From Apiospora phragmitis (lineage: Eukaryota > Ascomycota > Sordariomycetes > Amphisphaeriales > Apiosporaceae), in NCBI GenBank assembly GCA_038363925.1, contig JAQQWL010000006.1, positions 4,258,501-4,322,500 of the forward strand: 64,000 nucleotides of DNA. The letters run 5' to 3'. The notes below the pieces were generated by a model. It had not been told where the DNA came from. It saw only the letters and a list, made by a program, of their open reading frames with translations, and ran no database searches. Positions 11,973 through 23,970 of the stretch are shown here, in pieces; the stretch's first letter is position 1, and every line of letters begins with the position of its first letter. The translations under genes and the position numbers were made by a program.

Positions 11973-13546
11973 TAACGATATTAACGATTTAACTTATACG
12001 TTCCTTCGAATAATCGTTAATTAATACGGGCTGCTCGAAACGATTATTTTTAACCGAGATAAACTATTGAACGTTAAATTTTAAGGATTATTTATAAAAT
12101 AACTCGGCGTTAAATATAAATTATTTCTAGCTTATTACTTATAAATAAATAAATAAATTAATTAATTAAATTAAAAACTAAAATAATACCTACGCTATTA
12201 TATTAATTATAAATAAAATAATTAAATATAAGTATTATATATAATATAGTTTACTTATAATAACGCGAATAACGAAGCTATACACATATCGCTATTTTAA
12301 ATAAATTACGAGTACGACTCGGAAGATTATTAAAAAACACCTAGAATAAAGATTAGTACTAATCGCGACTATATAAATCGAAAACTAAAAAAACTCTAAA
12401 TTACTTAATAATAAAACCTTACCTTTCTTTAATAACGAATAAAGGAGTACGCCGGATAGATTAAATTAAAAGGGGTAACTTTAAAAAAATTAAGGAAAAT
12501 ATACTTCTTACGACGAAATATTAGAATTTAATAATTAAACGAGAAACTAAACTTTAAAAAAAGCGTACTATTTAAAATCGTAAAAATTAATTTAAATATT
12601 AATTACTAATTATTATCATTTAAAAAAATATAAATATATTTAATATTTTATATTTTACTCTTTAAACTAGCGGCCGAAGCTATCTCGATTAATATATAAT
12701 TAAAAATCGAAATAAATTAATATAAGTATAAAATAAAAACATTACTAATAAACGAAAAATAAGGTAAACCCTTTAATACCTCGTTTAATAAAAGGGTACC
12801 TATTAAAAAATAATACTTAAGAGTTTAAGAGACACTTAAAGAACGCCGCTGCGAAGCTTCGAGAATTTAAACGAGAGGACCCCCGACTAGCGGGCTAAGG
12901 TCTCTAAAATTACTTAAATTAAAGGACACCTATATACTAAAGGCCGTTTATTAAATACTTCTTATAGCTATTTAAAGTAGGGAGGATCTTATCCTCGGCG
13001 TTTAACTCTTATATTCCTCGTTTAAATAAATTAGCAGCTCGTTTTTTTCACTTCACGCTAAATTTTCCGAATACGCGATAAGCGACTAGCCGCTTTAATA
13101 AATTAAAATTACAGCTTCGCTAACTTCGAATAAAATAATAAAAGCCTCTCGTTCGCCTCCTCTTTATCTACGTTTAACTTTCGTTATTATAATAATACTT
13201 TCTTTAAAAAAAAAACTACTCAGACATTATCGTATGACCCATCGCGATTAAAACACTTTTTGTATCGAAAAAAGCGCTCCGCGATCTTACAGCTTTTTTT
13301 ATTTTTAAAATAATAAGAATAGGGTATATCGACGATATAACCGTTAAAAGCGATATATTTAAAAAAACCGCTTATAATTTTTTTTAAATCTCTATTTTCG
13401 ATACGATTTAATATAATAAATATATATTATAATAAAAGTAAAAAGAAAAAAATAACTTATTAAATCTTAATAAAATAAATAACTAGGTATAATATTTATA
13501 ATAATTAACCGCTTTAAAAATAAAATAAATAAAAATAGGGAAATAA

Positions 13547-14491
13547 TATTATAACTTAGCTTAACTATATAACTAAAACTTATTTTCAACACGGCTTTAT
13601 AATAACCCGGAATATATACGAGACTTAATATAAGCTAGCTTCACTTAATTAATATTTATAACTTATTAATAATAACGAACTTATTTATTAAAAACACGAT
13701 TATTAGAACAGTTAAAACTAAAGCTGTTTATACTACTCTAAAAGGGGTACCACGTACCTGCGCGCACGAACGCCTTTTTTATTTCATTAAGAGGGGCATA
13801 TGATGCCCCTCGTAGCTAGCACTATAGATAGAAATAAATAATAAAATATAGCAATACAGCACCACTTGAACCCCCACTTATACGTACGTACGAAAGCTTA
13901 TTTAATAACGATAATAATTATTAAAAAGAATACGAGATAAAATAATAATAATAGTATTAAGTAGTTAAAATAAACTAAATAGTTAAAACTAAATAATTAA
14001 AACTAAATAAACAAGCTTAAATAAGCTAAGATCGTATAAACTAAACGAATAACTAATTTAAGTCACGTAGAAATAAAATAAAGGGATAATATACTCAGGG
14101 AGGTTAAGAGCGAATAAATTACGATAATTTAAATAAACTAGTAAAAAGGATTATTAATTAATAATACGATTTTAAAAGGAATTAATAAAAAAGAGATTAA
14201 ATTTATAATAATAAGTAATTCTTTATATATTTTATATAGATATTTTTTATTTTAGTAATTAATTTAAATATTAATTTAATTTATTAATAATGTGATAAAC
14301 CTTAATAACTTTATTAAATAAATCTTTTCGCTTAACTACTTATATTATTACTTTACTAACTAAAGTATTATTACTTATTATATTAATAGGGCGTTTTTTT
14401 ATCGCACGTTTAAACACTCTCTCGTATTATTAATATAAACTTAAGTACGTCTTATTTTATTCCTTTTAAAACTCGAATAATATTCGTTATA
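13547..14491 (+). repeat. 3' LTR of Gypsy family 2 (contains a solo LTR)
   Basis: Starts TATTATAACTTAGC and ends ATTCGTTATA. It is 945 bp including the inserted 207-bp unit and its 5-bp duplication, so about 733 bp originally. The last part (TTATCGCACGTTTAAACA, then AATATAAACTTAAGTACGTC) is shared with the LTR of Gypsy family 1, so the two families are related. Confidence 0.85.
13701..13907 (+). repeat. Solo-LTR-like repeat, copy 3
   Basis: A 207-bp unit starting TATTAGAACAG and ending TTTAATA, with the perfect 5-bp duplication ACGAT (13696-13700 and 13908-13912). It is the least RIP-mutated copy. It lies inside the 3' LTR of Gypsy family 2. Confidence 0.92.
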
Positions 14492-14540
14492 TAAAGTATA
14501 TATACTTAAACCTCATTAAATGTTAAAAACTTTAATTATA

Positions 14541-16400
14541 ACGTATATTCATAAGCGAATATCTCATATAAGCGAATATCCCACTTTTATAAATTTCCTT
14601 ATAGCCTTAACCTTTTTTTATATTCTTTTACGTTCGAAAATATTATAACTTTAAAAAGAAAGTGATATAATTTTATCGCTTTAAGCGCTTTAAGAAGACT
14701 TAATTTTAAATATATAAAAGGCTATATTAATTTATTACGTCTTATTAAAAACTTTATAGCGTAAACGAAATAATTAACCTGTACGACGCGAAATATTTAC
14801 GAATTCTCGAAAGTTTTTAAATTTTAAAACAAATGCGATTATTTAATATATTATTAATTTAAATACGCGATCGTTTCTTTCCCGGCTAAGTAGTATAAAA
14901 GATATAGCGAATCGATTATTTAGTTTACGCGACGCGAGACGCGTCGGCTTTAATTAAGCCTTTAATTTTATACGATGATAATTAGACCTCCGGACACGTT
15001 TTAACCGAAGAATTAATTATTAAAGAGTTTTTTATAAAGATCCCGACGCGTATTACGCGTAATTTACTCTCGTACGGAATATAATTTATAAATACGAGAT
15101 CTAAAAGGAGGATATTTATAACTTTAACGAGACCGGCTTTTTTATAAGTTAAATTTCGTTCGAAATAATCGTAACTACTTCTAATCGATGCGGAAGGCCT
15201 AAGGTAATATAGTAAAGGAACCGGGAATAGGTTATAATTATTTAGGGCGTTAAATTATATGGTTACGCCATCCCTTTATATATTATTTTTACCGAGAAAA
15301 CGTACCTCTCTTCTTAGTACGAAAATAGCCTATTACCGAAGGATTAGGTGATCGTAGTTATTAAAAATAGCTGGACCACGAATAAAAGAGGCGAGGACTG
15401 GATTCGATACTTTAATTAATATATTAGGTTTTATATAAAGGGTTATTATTACTTTTTAGTTTTAAACGGCTACGAAAGTTATTACTCGATAATTTTCGAG
15501 CTTTATTATAAAAAGAACTCGATTATTGTACTTTATATATTTTCTTATTTATTATATAAGCTTTAACTTTTTAATATCGGCTGTTTTTATATATTAAAAA
15601 GGGTGTACGGAAAAGAAATTAAATATTTTATACGGGCGTATATTACTTATATTTTAAAGGAAGACTTTTTACTAGTGTTTTTAAAAGCGTTCTAAGCGAT
15701 TTTCATTATTTCGAATATACGAAGAGGCTTTCGAGGGATAGTATTTATCCCGTATAATTTAGAATATATTATTTTATAATTAGATATAAAGCTATATATT
15801 TTAATATTTCCGGGATATTTTCCGGCCTATTTATTCTTTAAAAATTAAAAACTTTAAATAACCTAATTAAAGCTTAATTTTAAACCGAATACGTTCGAAA
15901 CCGTATCGTACGATATTAAAATAATTTTCTAATATTTATTTTAATTAGTTTTAATTAAATCGTAAAGGTTATAATATATATTATATACCGAGTTACTTTT
16001 TTAAAAAGTAAGAACGCGACACTTCGAAAAGTAAATAAGATATTTAGCCGCGCCGCCGTACGAAAAAGAAACGGCTATAAAATAGAGGATTATTTCGTAT
16101 ATAAGCTAAAAAAGACTTATAGTTTTAAAAAGATATTAATAAATAGTTATAAGACGAATCGCGTCGGAGGAGTAATTATACGAGGACGTTTAAAATACGC
16201 TTATAGCGCTATAGAATTTACGGAGAGCCCGGGCATAATACGCGTATTTATTAAAATAATATAAAAGTATTTAAAGATAAGGATTCCGATTAATTTTAAT
16301 ATATTAAATACGTTATAGTAAAATTAACTTATATTTTATTAAAAGGGGTATAAAAGAATAAGATATTCGCTTATATAAGATATTCGCTTATAAGATACGT
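14541..16400 (+). mobile_element. Fot1/Pogo-like DNA transposon, copy B
   Basis: 1860 bp with ends ACGTATATTC and AAGATACGT, flanked by TA (14539-14540 and 16401-16402). It is inverted relative to the other four copies, so the transposase reads on the plus strand. Near 15456-15600 the frame reads LVLNGYESYYS, then KKNSIIVLYI, then LFNIGCFYILKRVYGKEI. This is the DDE_1 catalytic region of Fot1/Pot2-type transposases (normally LDGHxSH ... NII ... PPHSSHxLQPLD). The catalytic Asp has become Asn and several His have become Tyr, as RIP would do. Confidence 0.92.
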
Positions 16401-16402
16401 TA

Positions 16403-16695
16403 CTTTTATTATAATATAAAATATTCTAGTAATTAAAGATAAAAAAATAAGCTAGTAGTATAACCTTTAAAATAAATCGAAAAAAAATAAAGCGATTTAA
16501 ATTATTAACTTAAATTTAAAAAGCGATTTTAATATTACTAGTTATATTAAAATTAAAACTTATTAAAGTAATAATTTTCCGATTTCTTTTTAAATAATAA
16601 ATAATAAAATAAACTTCGATTATAACATAGTTTAATATTAAATTTAAGTAACTACGTATATAATAAGACAGCTAAGTAGTTAAAGTGCTTAGCAG
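16403..16695. repeat. RIP-mutated AT-rich DNA, unassigned, right edge of block 1
   Basis: About 0.3 kb of AT-rich sequence with no family that I recognise. It ends sharply near 16680, where normal composition returns. Confidence 0.5.
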
Positions 16696-16697
16696 TA

Positions 16698-16878
16698 TCC
16701 CCTTAATGGCGAAAACGCTGCTGTTAATATACACCTTTCGTACATGATCGACAAGGAGGTTTATCAAATTAGTCAATGTATCCAGCGAGATAAATATTAT
16801 GCTAGTGGCACCCATCGATCCCTGATCCGTACAGTACTGCATAACCTGGCGGGTGCAACGCTTTATCCATTAAGGGGA
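16698..16878. mobile_element. MITE-like element with 12-bp inverted ends and TA duplication
   Basis: 181 bp bounded by TCCCCTTAATGG (16698-16709) and its exact reverse complement CCATTAAGGGGA (16867-16878). TA lies directly outside on both sides (16696-16697 and 16879-16880). There is no coding capacity. The TA target and short perfect ends suggest a Tc1/mariner-type non-autonomous element. It is not RIP-mutated and sits exactly at the edge of the AT block. Confidence 0.65.
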
Positions 16879-17126
16879 TATCTCGAGCTCCAGTGGCAAT
16901 AATTCTGGCATACCTATGGTGACCTGTCGCAGAGCGGTGTCGATAATATTGATGTTACATAGAGTAGAAAGAGTTCTAAGACATGTCCCTTACCTGTTGT
17001 GTTGCGCATAGATGTCGCGCATGTGGACCCCTAACATTATCCCAAACACAAAGCATCATCCCATTCTCTGTGATATATACACCAACAACGCCCGCCAGAA
17101 ACGACTTTTCCCAGACAGACACGCTT

Positions 17127-19735
17127 TCACCATTCCCTCCCCATGCCCCACTCCAGCGTGTTCCAATACGCCTGGTTAAAGTCCAGATCCACAGGGACGT
17201 TGGTGACTGGACTGTTGGGATCCGAACCGTCGATGTTACTGAACAGCAGAGGATCGGGGCTGACCTCCTCGTATGTACTGTTGTCCTGCATCACCCTGTC
17301 GAAGGAGTAAGCCAGATTTGGGTTGTGCCCGAAGCCGCTCATGGGCATAGCCATGATGAAGTCGCTGAAGTCCAGATCCGTATCCATCAGCGCGCTGCTG
17401 CTGATACTGCTGCCGCCCCACGACGTCGTGAGATCCGGAGTGTTGGCAGAGGTGGCGGTGGCGGCGGCGGCAGCAGCATCGCTCCTCGTCTGTGAGTTCT
17501 GGGCCAAATCAGCCAACATCTGCCGGATGAGGGGAACCAAGGGCGGCGGCGTCAGATCGGTAGGAGCGGCGTTGTTGTCAGCGTCCTCGCCACCCCCACT
17601 AGCCTCGCCGCCCTTCGCCGTCGCCATGGCGCGCCTCCGCGCCGCCTCGAACGCGTCCCACGCCCGCAGGATGAAGTTGCCGAAGATCTTGAACATGGGC
17701 AGGAACTGCGGGTCCACGGGGCCGTGGAAGCGCGCCATGAAGCTGTCGCTCAAGATACGCCAGGCCTGCGCCGCGTGGCGGGACAAGGGCCGGCGCTTGA
17801 GCTCCTGCACGACGTAGACGTACGCGGGGAAGGGAAATTGGTCCTCGAGCAGCCAGCGGTACCCTTTCGTCAGGGGCGAGCCCATCACCTTCTCGTCGCA
17901 CTGCAGCATGGCCAGCGCGTACGAGAGAGCGCCCGCACGCTGCGCCTCGGTCGGCGGCTGCGGCTGCGTCGTCGCGGGCGGGTTCGAGAACTTGGCGTAG
18001 TAGGTCAGCAGCCGGTGCTTGGCGATGTAGGACCGGACGGTCCACTTCGTGAGGAGCTGCAGCGGGTTGTCCTCGTCGCAGCGCGCGAGGTGCTTCTCCT
18101 CGATGATGCGGTGCAGGGCCGAGACGTCGCCGCCCCCGGGCAGGGGCCGCGCGATGGGCTTGAGGATGGGCATGGTGAAGTCGAGGTGCGAGGGCGTGTT
18201 GCGCACAAAGTCGGCCATTTCGGCGCGCACGACGACGAAGAGGGCCTCGGTGGGCTTGCCACCGGCCACCTCCTCGGCCGGGGGCGCCTTCATCTCGGCG
18301 CGCAGGTCGCAGTCGTTGACGTTGAGCGGCACCTTGCAGTCCCACGTCGGCACAAGTGATGACGTCGCCATGTGCGTCTTTTCACGAACTCTGTGATCGA
18401 ATAGTATCAAATTCCAAAATAATTTGCGGCGCAACTCGGCCTCGAGGACGCTGTGTTTGGCGAGGTCGGCCTCGCTGTCGAGCCCCATGCGCTCTGCGAT
18501 GCGGATGGCGATGCTGAGCAGCGAAGACAGCGACGAAGGCATGGTCTCGGTTCTCACCGAGAGCTGGGCAGGGTCAGTTTGGTTTGCGTCTGATGTAACT
18601 GCTTTGTGACCGGAGCATTGACGAAACAGGTGGGTCACGGTAATCACTTACCAGGTATAAGAATAAGGAAGTCAAACAGTCACGATCATTTGTTCGAAGG
18701 AAGCCAGCGTTCGCCAAGGCCTGCTGACAAGAGAATTGATACTTGGTCGCCAGATCCTTCTTGGTAAGGCCAAACATGCTTTCGCATTCGTCCTTGTCGA
18801 GACTGAGAACGGCCATCGAGTAGATGCCGAACATGAGGGCCTCCAGGTTCCGGTCGATGCCGCTCAGCTTGCTCGCCGCCTCGACGATACGTCCCTGCAA
18901 GGTCGGGGTGTGCGTGACCTTCAGAAGGGGGTCCACGTTGTCGAGGTAGACTTGCCAGAGCCGGAAGATCTGGATGGGTTCCGGGTGCAGCGTTGAGAGG
19001 TCCACGGTGTTGTGGCTGTTTCGCGACCCGAACAGGAGGTGGTCATCATTGTCATACATTTGATCCATGGCTGTATGAACCATGAGCCGACTGATTCCCA
19101 TAGTCAGGGTTTCGATGTCGTTGTTGACATTGGTATCTCTGAACTATTATGTTGTTAAACGTGACAGGTCAGCAGAAGCTTCATGGAAATCGAGTCTCTG
19201 TATCACCGAAACGCAAAGCCGTACCGCTGAGCCCATGGCTTGCCAAAAGTCCCTGCATGATATTAGATATATATAACAGAAATGCCGCTAAGATGTTTTT
19301 GAGGGGACAGTGAGACATACTTAGCTTGGTATGAAGCGGCGGGAGGCGGCGAGAATCCCACCGTGACGACAGGCTCATTCTGTTCGTCGCCAGACTCATA
19401 GCTGCCATGCGGCGAGTCCTTATCATCGTCGTCGTGGGCCGACAGCAACGGCCCATGGAGGGGGTCGAACTTGATTTTATGCTGGCGGAGCAGATCCTCA
19501 TAATACCTAAGACGGGCCAGAAGGTCCCGCTCTGGGAAGCGCCGCCTCGCCGACGGGTCTGGGTCGCGGGCACGCATTGGACGTTGTGTTTGGAGCACTC
19601 CGAGCAGGGGAACTTGCGGTCGCATTTGACTTTGCGCTGCTGACAGAGCACGCAGGCCAGGACCCGCTGGGATTTGACGGCGGCGGCGGCAGCTGGTGGT
19701 GGTGGTGCGGCGTACGGGCTATGCGGCGAGGACAT
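17127..19735 (-). CDS. Zn2Cys6 transcription factor with fungal_trans domain (one frame break)
   Basis: A nuclear regulator. Exons are 19735-19321, 19252-19225, 19143-18652 and 18563-17127, with introns of 68, 81 and 88 nt that have good GT-AG ends. Near residue 30 is a complete binuclear zinc cluster (CVLCQQRKVKCDRKFPCSEC, then CSKHNVQC). It is followed by the usual linker, RRRFPERDLLARLRYYEDLL. The fungal_trans (PF04082) signature is SLLSIAIRIAERMGLDSEAD followed by RRKLFWNLILFDHR. The C-terminal part is rich in Asp, Ser and Asn and may be an activation region. The cluster and the linker lie in different frames: one base appears to be missing within 19541-19558, in a GC-rich Arg run. Corrected length is about 790 residues. 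Target genes are unknown. Confidence 0.9.
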
Positions 19736-20165
19736 AATGAAAAGGAAAGAACAAGCACCGGATTACCACCTAACCGAAGACTCGGAACTTGAGATCAGTC
19801 AACAAGGACCATCGACTAAGCTTGGCTTGGAATGAAATACCTCTCTGCATGAACGCAACATCAGTTTCTTCGTCGAGTCAGCATCTCTCAGCGCACCTCG
19901 GGCTTTGGTAATGTCCGAGCTTACTCTGCCTGGGCCTTGCCTAGAGGAGTAAGATCGAAACGAAGTGGGGTTGTGCGATGTGCGTGGAATGGAGATGAGA
20001 TGACCACATCCTTGCGTGTCAGCTTACAGACAACTTTGCTTACAGACGGAATTCGTCTCTGAATCAGATGAAGTAAATAGGTAGATGGAACCGGAAATAA
20101 AAATGTCGATGGATTCCTTCTTCCTGTAAATTTCGAAGAAGCCAAAATGGTGCGTAATCGGTGAA
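19736..20165. other. Intergenic between HET gene 3' end and regulator 5' end
   Basis: About 0.43 kb that should contain the promoter of the Zn2Cys6 gene and the 3' UTR of the minus-strand HET gene. No convincing gene or repeat seen. Confidence 0.6.
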
Positions 20166-22147
20166 CTACGAAATCGTGATGGTCCTCTCGACGGCCTTCT
20201 CTAGCCAGAGCGGTAGCTCCTCGACCTGCTCGACCTCGTCTAGGGGTGGACCATTGCCGTCCACATACACGGTCTGCGGATCCGAGTTACCGACGGCGGA
20301 AGGACGTGTCTTTGCGAACCCTGAAACCCGTACGAGGCCGATGCGCTGGTAGTGCTGCTGCTGCTGTCCGTCATCCTTCAACAGAAGAATGGCGTTCTTC
20401 CGGCTTGACCGCGATGGGCGAAGGACAAGCCCCAATAGCCCATCGTCGAGCGAAATATCTCCATCCATGTACGCGTAGGCCATTTGCATGACTCCCTCGC
20501 GGATTGGCAGCACCGCGTGCACTACATCCGTGAAGCGCATTCCTGCGAGGCGGCTCATCTGGCTGAGATTTCTATTGAGCTCAGTCCATGTTTTCCTCAC
20601 GCATTGGATCTGGATCGTCAAAAAAGTGACACGCGACAGGCAGGAGACATTTGCGCTTGATAGGTCCGAGTTTCGTAAATCGTGCTTGAACCAGTCTCGC
20701 AATGGCACGACGTGATCATCTCTTTCCACCAGCCCGATTTCGCAACCGTCCGGAACGCAGATGTCGGACTCGTCCATGCGAATACCGCCTTCCCAGCCGC
20801 TCCAGCTCCAGCTCGGAAATGGCCGCCGACGCCGTGAGCCTTCTGCTTCATGGTGCCATGCAAGAGGAAACTCAAGCCACGAGCATTCTGCTTTTCGCAC
20901 CTTGCGGAGGGGTACACCGTGGAGGTGTCGGATGCCGCTCGGCTGCAGCGCGCGAAAGAGCCCGAGTATCGCGTTGAGCGAGTCGCACTCATTGGTGAGC
21001 TGACGCCTCGTGTAGTTGACCAGCTGCTCCCGCTTGAGGTCGTCGCACTGTTTTCCCAACTCGGAGCCGCCGCTACGACCGCGGCCGCTGGAGCGGAGCG
21101 TCGCGCTGGGTATTATGTTCACAAAGCTGGACTTGCTTTCAATTAGCTCAGCTCGGGAGAGCTCCTTCGGCTTCTGTATCGTCTCGGCGTGGTGCGCCCC
21201 ATTGCAGAGGAACGAAACCTGGTGGTCGGTGAAGATCAGTCGCCGCGGAGACAAGTAACCCTCCTGATAGGTCCAGCCACGCCGGGCCCAGGTCGAGTCG
21301 TCGAGTTCGGCTGAGGTGTGTGGGAAGATCCGGATGATGTCAAACTTCTCGGTGACGGAGAGGGATTCCTGGGGACAGCGCTGCCTCTCGCCCACTCCGG
21401 GCAGCCCGTACGAGTCTCCATCGCCAGCTGCCGCCACTATCGTCAGATATGCGCATGAGTATATCTTATCCATCTGGGCCATTTGCACCGCTTTCATAGG
21501 TCCGTCGTTCTGGTCAACCCACTATTCCTGTGGTGAGAAGATGCCTTGGCGTCACATTAGGATGGAGGGGCCTCCTTTGCTTCTTACCAACTTTGTCCAC
21601 CCACAGATACCGCTCGCCGAGAGCTTTTGTCACAGCAATGGCGTCGATAATGACACGAGGCATGATTGCGCCAGCTTTTGTAGAACTGCCATTCTCTCCT
21701 TGCAGTGTAGGGGATGAAGGCTTCCACCACACATACGACAAAGCGACGTACTGGCATTTCAGAGGTGCCTCGACCGGTTCAACCCCGGTGTGGCAATCAA
21801 TGACACGCAATCCGCGCACATCACTGCTACCGCCAACACCGGGCCCGCAAGTGCTGGCCGTCCAGTCTTTGCGGTATGATATCAGCTAACAAGCGACAGA
21901 CGGGACACTGCGACTGCCGTAGAGCGCTGCGGTCTACCAAGAGCAGTTCCGCCGCCTTCCTGCCGGTCTTGCTTGCTGGCGGGATTGCAGCCATGCCCTC
22001 CCATTGAATTTCGCGGCAGCGATCGCAAAAAGCGAGGCCACTACTGGCGGGAGCTTCTAACAACAGTCGTCTTCTGGCAGGAGGTCCCCCTTCATCCTCA
22101 ATTGTCCCCCTTTTTTGCGTGCTGCCAGGAGACAAGGAGTACTCCAT
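20166..22147 (-). pseudogene. HET-domain protein, second locus, with frame breaks
   Basis: The gene starts at ATG 22147 (MEYSLSPGS) with a Cys-bearing N-terminus (AFCDRCREIQWEGM, QCPVCRLLADIIPQ). HET motifs follow: YVALSYVWW, ALGERYLWVDK, DQNDGPMKAVQMAQMDKIYS, YLTIVAAAGDGDSYGLPGVG and WARRGWTYQEGYLSPRRLIF. An intron is seen with donor GTAAGA at 21587 and acceptor AG at 21522. Two joins fail. N-terminus and HET core lie in different frames, meeting between about 21815 and 21860 with no possible intron. The intron also leaves one base too many (a GG just before the donor). The long 3' part to TGA/TAG at 20166 is intact, about 450 codons. Either decayed or carrying small assembly indels. It belongs to a HET subfamily different from the one at 4321. 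Confidence 0.82.
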
Positions 22148-22818
22148 TGTTGTTGGGAGCCATTCAGTTAGGGATCGTGGTCTGAATCTGCCAGATCGCT
22201 GGGCAGAAAGTCTCGGTGCATGATGTCAATGGTCATTAAAAGGAAACGCTCGAGCGGCTGAAGCTAAAGCATTCCTTACTACTGCACAGCCCTGCCCTGC
22301 TGTAAGTTAGGGCGACGAAAGCTGTATGGTCGATGGAAAAGCCAGTGTGGATCTGCGACATTCTAGTCGTCAATTTCCCATTTTCCTGGTGTTCAGCTGT
22401 TCAGCTCGGCGTTTTTAACAGTCCGCCTAGCAAACAGCCAAATTAGCAGGGCCTGGGATCATTTTAGCGTACCGCCAGGGCAGACAGGGTTTGCTACAGG
22501 AGGTAATGCGCAACCAAGATAAACCAATTTTCTTCTTGTCCATCATTGATACCGTGTAACCTATGTCTATACCAACCATGAAAAAGCCCATGGAGAAGCC
22601 CATGAAACAATGCTTCTCATGCTCAAATGGACGCCCCCGAACGAAGGGAAACTTAGAAAGCTAATTCCTCATACATAGATGCAGCAACCCTACATCACTC
22701 CGTGTTTTTGTTATTACATAATATGCTCACACAAGTGACTTGGATGCGCCATGATATGCAATAATCCTTCCTTCCTGACTGCTGAAAAAAAAGAAAAGCC
22801 CAATGCATAAATGCCAAT
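22148..22818. other. Intergenic, 0.67 kb
   Basis: Upstream of the HET gene and downstream of the next minus-strand gene. No coding signal or repeat seen. Confidence 0.6.
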
Positions 22819-23970
22819 TTAGTACTTGTCTCCTAGAACTCGCGCCCTCGACTTGGAGGGCTTAGCCACAGATGGCATGGCCTTGAACATAGACGGACCC
22901 TCTTTCGGTCCTCCCAGCAAGCCCGCCTCTTCCTCGTCGTCTTGCACGGGGCCACTGGGTCCCCAGACCCCGCGGCGCCGTGCGCGCCTCGCCCGCCCAC
23001 GGCAGCACAGGCGAACGACGGGCAGGCCCGCGAACCAGAGCCCCATCTCCGGCGTGCCGGCGCGCACCCACAAGCCCAGGACGGCGAGAGTGCCGACAAC
23101 GCAGAGGATGAACAGTGTCATCGGCTCCCTGATCAGGTAGAAGACCGGCACGGGCAGGTAGAATGTGGGCACGAATAGCGGCCCGCAGATGGTGTGCCGA
23201 ATGGGCCACGTCGTCGAGGGGAACTCTCCCTTGATCCCGCTGACCTTGATGTCTACCGCCTTGGCCCTGTTGGAGGCGCCGTCGAACTGCTTGCGCGAGA
23301 TGTTGTCGAAGTTGGCCAGTAGTCCGACCATGCGGTCGGTCTCGCGGATGGCGGTGGGGCCTTGGAAGTCGTTCCAGAGGCTCAGCTCCTTCCAGATCTC
23401 GACCGTGCCGCTCGCGTGGCTGTAGACGCGGACGTCGATCTGATTGTCCCACGACCCGTGCAGGACCTCACCGACAAGCACCTTGTCGGTCCAGCGGAAC
23501 CAGGGCATATTGATGGCATCGTCGGTCGTGCCATGGCGGACTTTCGACGTAATCCTGTCGCTCAGGTAGTAGGGCTTCGCGGGGTCGGCGGCGGCGCTCT
23601 GAAGGGCGGCGTCGGTGAGGTTGAGGCGCGCATCACCCAGACGGAGGACAAGGGCGTCGGACTTGGCGTCGGCGTCGAGGTGCCAGTCGAGGATCAGGGC
23701 GCCGCAGTCCTTGCAGTTAGATCCCCGCACGCGGTCGACCGTCCCCTTGTAGAAGTCGCCGTACGGGTGCAGGGTCGTCAGGGCGCCGCCGGTGCGCAGC
23801 GTCTGTTGGATGTAGGCATCGCGGTGGGTGGAGGGGACCTGGGGGGACGGCAGGAAGAGCCAGGTGCCGACGAGACAGAGCCAGGTCAAGGGCAGTAACC
23901 CAAGAACTCGCGTAATGGTACAGCGAGGCATGCAGGATGTGAGCGAGTTCTTTTCAACGAGTGGACGCAA
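22819..23970 (-). CDS. Membrane protein with one N-terminal and two C-terminal TM segments (hypothetical)
   Basis: An intact 383-codon frame with no intron and no frame break. ATG 23970 is the first start, but ATG 23931 (MPRCTITRVLGLLPLTWLCL) would place the signal-anchor nearer the N-terminus and is equally possible. A hydrophobic segment lies at about residues 20-40. A soluble middle region of about 230 residues carries possible N-glycosylation sites (NLT, NIS). Two hydrophobic segments follow at about 270-305 (YLIREPMTLFILCVVGTLAV) and 312-326. The cytosolic tail is basic, RGRARRARRRG. A CxxC (NCKDCGAL) lies near residue 86. I do not recognise the family; topology suggests a plasma-membrane or secretory-pathway protein with a lumenal or extracellular middle domain. 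Confidence 0.8.
   Translation of the reverse strand: MRPLVEKNSLTSCMPRCTITRVLGLLPLTWLCLVGTWLFLPSPQVPSTHRDAYIQQTLRTGGALTTLHPYGDFYKGTVDRVRGSNCKDCGALILDWHLDADAKSDALVLRLGDARLNLTDAALQSAAADPAKPYYLSDRITSKVRHGTTDDAINMPWFRWTDKVLVGEVLHGSWDNQIDVRVYSHASGTVEIWKELSLWNDFQGPTAIRETDRMVGLLANFDNISRKQFDGASNRAKAVDIKVSGIKGEFPSTTWPIRHTICGPLFVPTFYLPVPVFYLIREPMTLFILCVVGTLAVLGLWVRAGTPEMGLWFAGLPVVRLCCRGRARRARRRGVWGPSGPVQDDEEEAGLLGGPKEGPSMFKAMPSVAKPSKSRARVLGDKY

Larger units (their letters stand above)
8116..14491 (+). mobile_element. Gypsy LTR retrotransposon (family 2), RIP-mutated, internally deleted, with nested insertions
   Basis: Flanked by the perfect 5-bp duplication TAAAG (8111-8115 and 14492-14496). The 5' LTR starts TGTTATAACTT and the 3' LTR starts TATTATAACTT at 13547 and ends in GTTATA at 14491. 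Pol is recognisable on the plus strand in spite of stops. Just after 8660 there is an RT-thumb motif (VKSFLKLINYY, IPGFN). The integrase core lies near 12020-12190 (YGLLETIIFNRDKL, then LGVKYKLF). Gag, protease and the YxDD part of RT are missing, and the truncated 5' LTR runs straight into RT, so an internal deletion near 8650 is implied. A Fot1/Pogo copy sits at 9919-11972 and a solo LTR sits in the 3' LTR. Not functional. Confidence 0.85.

Noticed and set aside
17236..18609. Several long plus-strand frames opposite the Zn2Cys6 gene
   Set aside because: Shadows caused by high GC in the real minus-strand gene.
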